Positions 8,101 through 9,099 of a DNA stretch of 9,099 bases are shown in pieces (within the stretch, counting starts at the first letter, position 1; each line of letters opens with the position of its first letter). Source of the DNA: Acidobacteriaceae bacterium (GTDB taxonomy: Bacteria; Acidobacteriota; Terriglobia; Terriglobales; Acidobacteriaceae); contig PLHN01000108.1 in assembly GCA_003139975.1 (NCBI GenBank), forward strand, positions 217 to 9,315, read 5' to 3'. Under the pieces are notes generated by a model that saw nothing but the letters and a program-made list of their open reading frames with translations, had not been told where the DNA came from and made no database searches. Made by a program: the position numbers and the translations under genes.

Positions 8101-8666
8101 CGGGCACGGATGTCAGCTTGACGGGCGAGTTGAACGATCGCTGGGACTTCTATGGGAATCCTCAGGACTTCAAATCTACTCCCACCGGCATCCCATTCTT
8201 CCAGCCTGGGATCCCAACCAATCCTCCGAATGATCCGACATATGCGATTAACAACCCCCTTTGCAAGAATACAGCGGCAAGCAATGGATTGACGACTTCC
8301 ATGCTTACTTTCGGGTGCTACGCAAGCGGGAATTCGGTCCTGCTTCCACCGATCATCGGCACCCAGGGCACGATGGGCCGCAACATTTTCCGTGACACGG
8401 GATTCCATAACGTGGATTTTTCACTCGCCAAGAACTGGAAATTTGGAGAACGGCTGGGCGCGCAGTTCCGCGCCGAGTTCTTCAACATTTTCAATCATCC
8501 TAACTTCGCCAATCCTTATGGCGGTCAGAACGGTTTCGGCTTCAATGATCCTTCTGTGGGCGGCTTCGGGTGCGGGTGCGCCACGCCCGACGTCGCCGCC
8601 GCCAACCCGGCCGTAGGTTCGGGAGGCCCGCGCTCGGTGCAACTCGGCCTGAAGCTTATTTTCTGA
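5106..8666 (+). CDS. TonB-dependent receptor, Oar-like, with carboxypeptidase-regulatory-like N-terminal domain
   Basis: This 1,186-residue outer-membrane protein starts at ATG 5106 (MPYRMEAARTM). A Sec signal peptide covers residues 1-26 with likely cleavage after SIA before QTTTGR. Residues about 31-112 form a beta-sandwich of the CarboxypepD_reg type (GRIIGNVHDPSGAAVAGA, then YVVSSLQPGIYSVRAEAKGF). The TonB box ETIVVTA is at 119-125. A plug domain follows, with INDLPLNGRNYENLLQLRPG and the YLVDGLFN stretch. The remainder is an outer-membrane beta-barrel ending in LGLKLIF, whose terminal Phe fits BAM-dependent insertion. Mature cysteines number exactly twelve, in six close pairs. Proteins of this architecture are thought to import or bind large ligands, often glycans or peptides, using TonB/ExbBD energy; the ligand here is unknown. 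No SusD-like partner gene is visible. It is divergent from the catabolic operon and followed by a terminator-like hairpin. I found no break in the frame. A role in adhesion or protease secretion, as suggested for Oar proteins, remains possible. Confidence 0.93.
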   Translation: MPYRMEAARTMVLACLLFAAAIPSIAQTTTGRIIGNVHDPSGAAVAGATLTVTDVQRGTVRTASTDDSGGYVVSSLQPGIYSVRAEAKGFKTVERRDVQIEVATDVSVEIALSPGDVKETIVVTAEVPLVNTTSSVLGGTLSNKEINDLPLNGRNYENLLQLRPGVIRYPGGGFSTTSANGLRAEDNAYLVDGLFNSEPFSGQSIINGAGIAGDSATILPVDAIQEFNVQQNPPAEYGWKPGAIMNVGLKSGTNKIHGTAYAFGRDTPLDARNYYNPVGQTKNPRNLEQFGGTAGGAIIKDKLFYFGGYEGQRYMVGNTGSLTTWSTVPLPTAGNCLYSGAGDCANSIPDAIVNVHDAFLAGAIQNDVSAASLKIAGCTFTPPSTVSCNGSGFPINTSLTQNSSINFGLPNTVSSDNAVGKVDYHLNDRNTLSSMYFIGDNSGTVSDASQLQTKWLTQIHTRAQVFGESWTYVPNARWVNEARFGYNRLYQPTFTNDHNTDPQSVYGLDTGVTNPLYGGLPRISVWPYYIFPQELGGFNWPKVQGPDTRFQFVDHISYLVGKHAIKFGGEVHRDSFSGGAYGGSRGRIKFIGGNFEGGNSQGIEDFFAGLPTNGTLLIGDPTRHIHNWGYAGFIQDDFRVTRNLTLNFGVRYEVNTVIKEDHNLLGNFDPSLPPSKALIQAGVNGVSGPYNPDRKDFAPRAGFAWDIFGTGRTVLRGGGGVAYETLNWESFLALNNSQGLATVPTGASLDSAGDTAGGSIATGLQFFPGSSLNWFGTVFGTNPVNCDPITGSPCSILGVDRNLKTPYVSSWDLNIEHSFTPNLVLEVGYVGNHGSRLVGIHDINQVNPQLDNGSEQFGRPFTYNCPAPIGAGAGGPCFPYLSFVYQMSNIYRSNYNGLQTTLTARNYHGLSMIAGYTWAHALDQVGANWDFGAGLGLPSDSTHPNREYASSDFDIRHRLTVSLTYLLPGTKSFGQLLEGWQINSIITMQTGQPFGVMDAGTDVSLTGELNDRWDFYGNPQDFKSTPTGIPFFQPGIPTNPPNDPTYAINNPLCKNTAASNGLTTSMLTFGCYASGNSVLLPPIIGTQGTMGRNIFRDTGFHNVDFSLAKNWKFGERLGAQFRAEFFNIFNHPNFANPYGGQNGFGFNDPSVGGFGCGCATPDVAAANPAVGSGGPRSVQLGLKLIF

Positions 8667-8686
8667 TCGCGCAGGCTTCACAAGTC

Positions 8687-8717
8687 GGGCCGGACCTCCC
8701 TCCGGCCCCATCTTTTT
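8687..8717 (+). terminator. Rho-independent terminator after the receptor gene
   Basis: GGGCCGGA (8687-8694) and TCCGGCCC (8701-8708) form a perfect 8-bp GC-rich stem with a 6-base loop. CATC and five T's (8713-8717) follow. It starts 20 bases after the receptor stop. Because another gene starts only 24 bases later in the same direction, this may attenuate read-through rather than fully end the transcript. Confidence 0.75.
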
Positions 8718-8740
8718 CCAACTGGAAAGGAACTCATTTC

Positions 8741-9099
8741 GTGCCAACACCATTACGGCATCATCAATCGGCTCGACTTAAGACGTCATTGGAAACTTCA
8801 TTAGCAATCGCTCTGACGCTGATGGTCCTGCTGAGCGTCCCGTGCTTTGCGCAGCCGCGCGCGGAGCGAACCATCGATGAGATCAAAATCGAAGCCATCC
8901 ACCGCGCCGAAGTAGGCCAGTATCCGCTCATCGGACTTGATCCCGGCGACGTCAAGGAAGCCTTCGCCTCCATCCATACTCGGGATAAAGACGAGTGGGC
9001 GGCGGCCTTTATGGGAGTGGCCGACCGCTACATGAATGAAGCCAAGTCGCTGGAGAAGACCGACCCGACGAAGGCAAACGCCGACTACATCCGCGCGTG
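8741..9099 (+). CDS. Secreted protein, possibly an alpha/beta-hydrolase-type esterase, N-terminal fragment
   Basis: An open frame starts at GTG 8741, behind AAAGGAA (spacer about 10), and runs off the right edge with 119 codons visible. The first 37 residues look like a signal peptide: a positively charged start with RHH, Arg12 and Lys14, a hydrophobic core LAIALTLMVLLSV, and likely cleavage after CFA before QPRAE. The mature part seen so far (TIDEIKIEAIHRAEVGQYPL, then LDPGDVKEAFASI, DEWAAAFMGVADRY and EAKSL) is helical. From memory it resembles the N-terminal cap region that precedes the catalytic domain of FrsA/YtnL-like alpha/beta hydrolases in soil bacteria. The catalytic Ser-Asp-His region is outside the window, so the function is only a suggestion; export and coding status are well supported. 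Cys35 does not form a lipobox (SVPC), so a lipoprotein is unlikely. It may share the receptor's promoter through the intervening hairpin. Confidence 0.7.
   Translation, partial: MPTPLRHHQSARLKTSLETSLAIALTLMVLLSVPCFAQPRAERTIDEIKIEAIHRAEVGQYPLIGLDPGDVKEAFASIHTRDKDEWAAAFMGVADRYMNEAKSLEKTDPTKANADYIRA

Noticed and set aside
8764..8973. Minus-strand 69-codon frame at the right end
   Set aside because: It lies opposite the secreted protein, whose plus-strand frame has a ribosome site and a signal peptide.

Overview
The window reads as part of a bacterial chromosome, most likely from an Acidobacteriota member. The main reason is the 1,186-residue outer-membrane receptor of the Oar/CarboxypepD_reg-TonB type, a very large paralogous group in that phylum. 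A secreted protein of a kind I associate with the same bacteria follows it. Base composition is moderately GC-rich, and there are no phage, IS, tRNA, rRNA or CRISPR signatures. The taxonomic call is inference from gene type, not from a marker gene.

Left half (about 1-4816, all on the minus strand): a compact five-gene operon. In order of transcription it contains a FadR-type GntR regulator, an NADP-type beta-hydroxyacid dehydrogenase, the alpha and beta subunits of a thiamine-diphosphate 2-oxoacid dehydrogenase E1, and an M24 (creatinase/Xaa-Pro peptidase fold) protein that runs off the left edge. The spacing (26 bp gap, 4 bp overlap, 8 bp overlap, 27 bp gap) suggests one transcript with translational coupling. 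Together they look like a catabolic cassette: the M24 enzyme could cleave a small substrate, the dehydrogenase interconvert a hydroxy acid and an aldehyde or keto acid, and the E1 pair decarboxylate a 2-oxoacid under control of a metabolite-sensing repressor. The substrate cannot be read from the sequence. No E2 or E3 gene is present in the window. The M24 protein has Cys where the family normally has its second metal-binding Asp.

Middle (4817-5105): a 289-bp divergent intergenic region. It holds a FadR-like palindrome close to the regulator gene, and a good sigma70-type promoter (TTGACG, 18 bp, TATACA) with a strong Shine-Dalgarno for the receptor gene on the plus strand.

Right half (5106-9099, plus strand): the receptor has a signal peptide, a carboxypeptidase-regulatory-like domain, a TonB box, a plug, and a barrel ending in Phe. 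A perfect 8-bp GC hairpin with a T-run follows. Then comes the start of a second exported protein, possibly an alpha/beta-hydrolase-type esterase, cut by the right edge. The receptor plus secreted-enzyme pair suggests uptake and processing of an external compound. Whether that compound feeds the divergent catabolic operon is a hypothesis.
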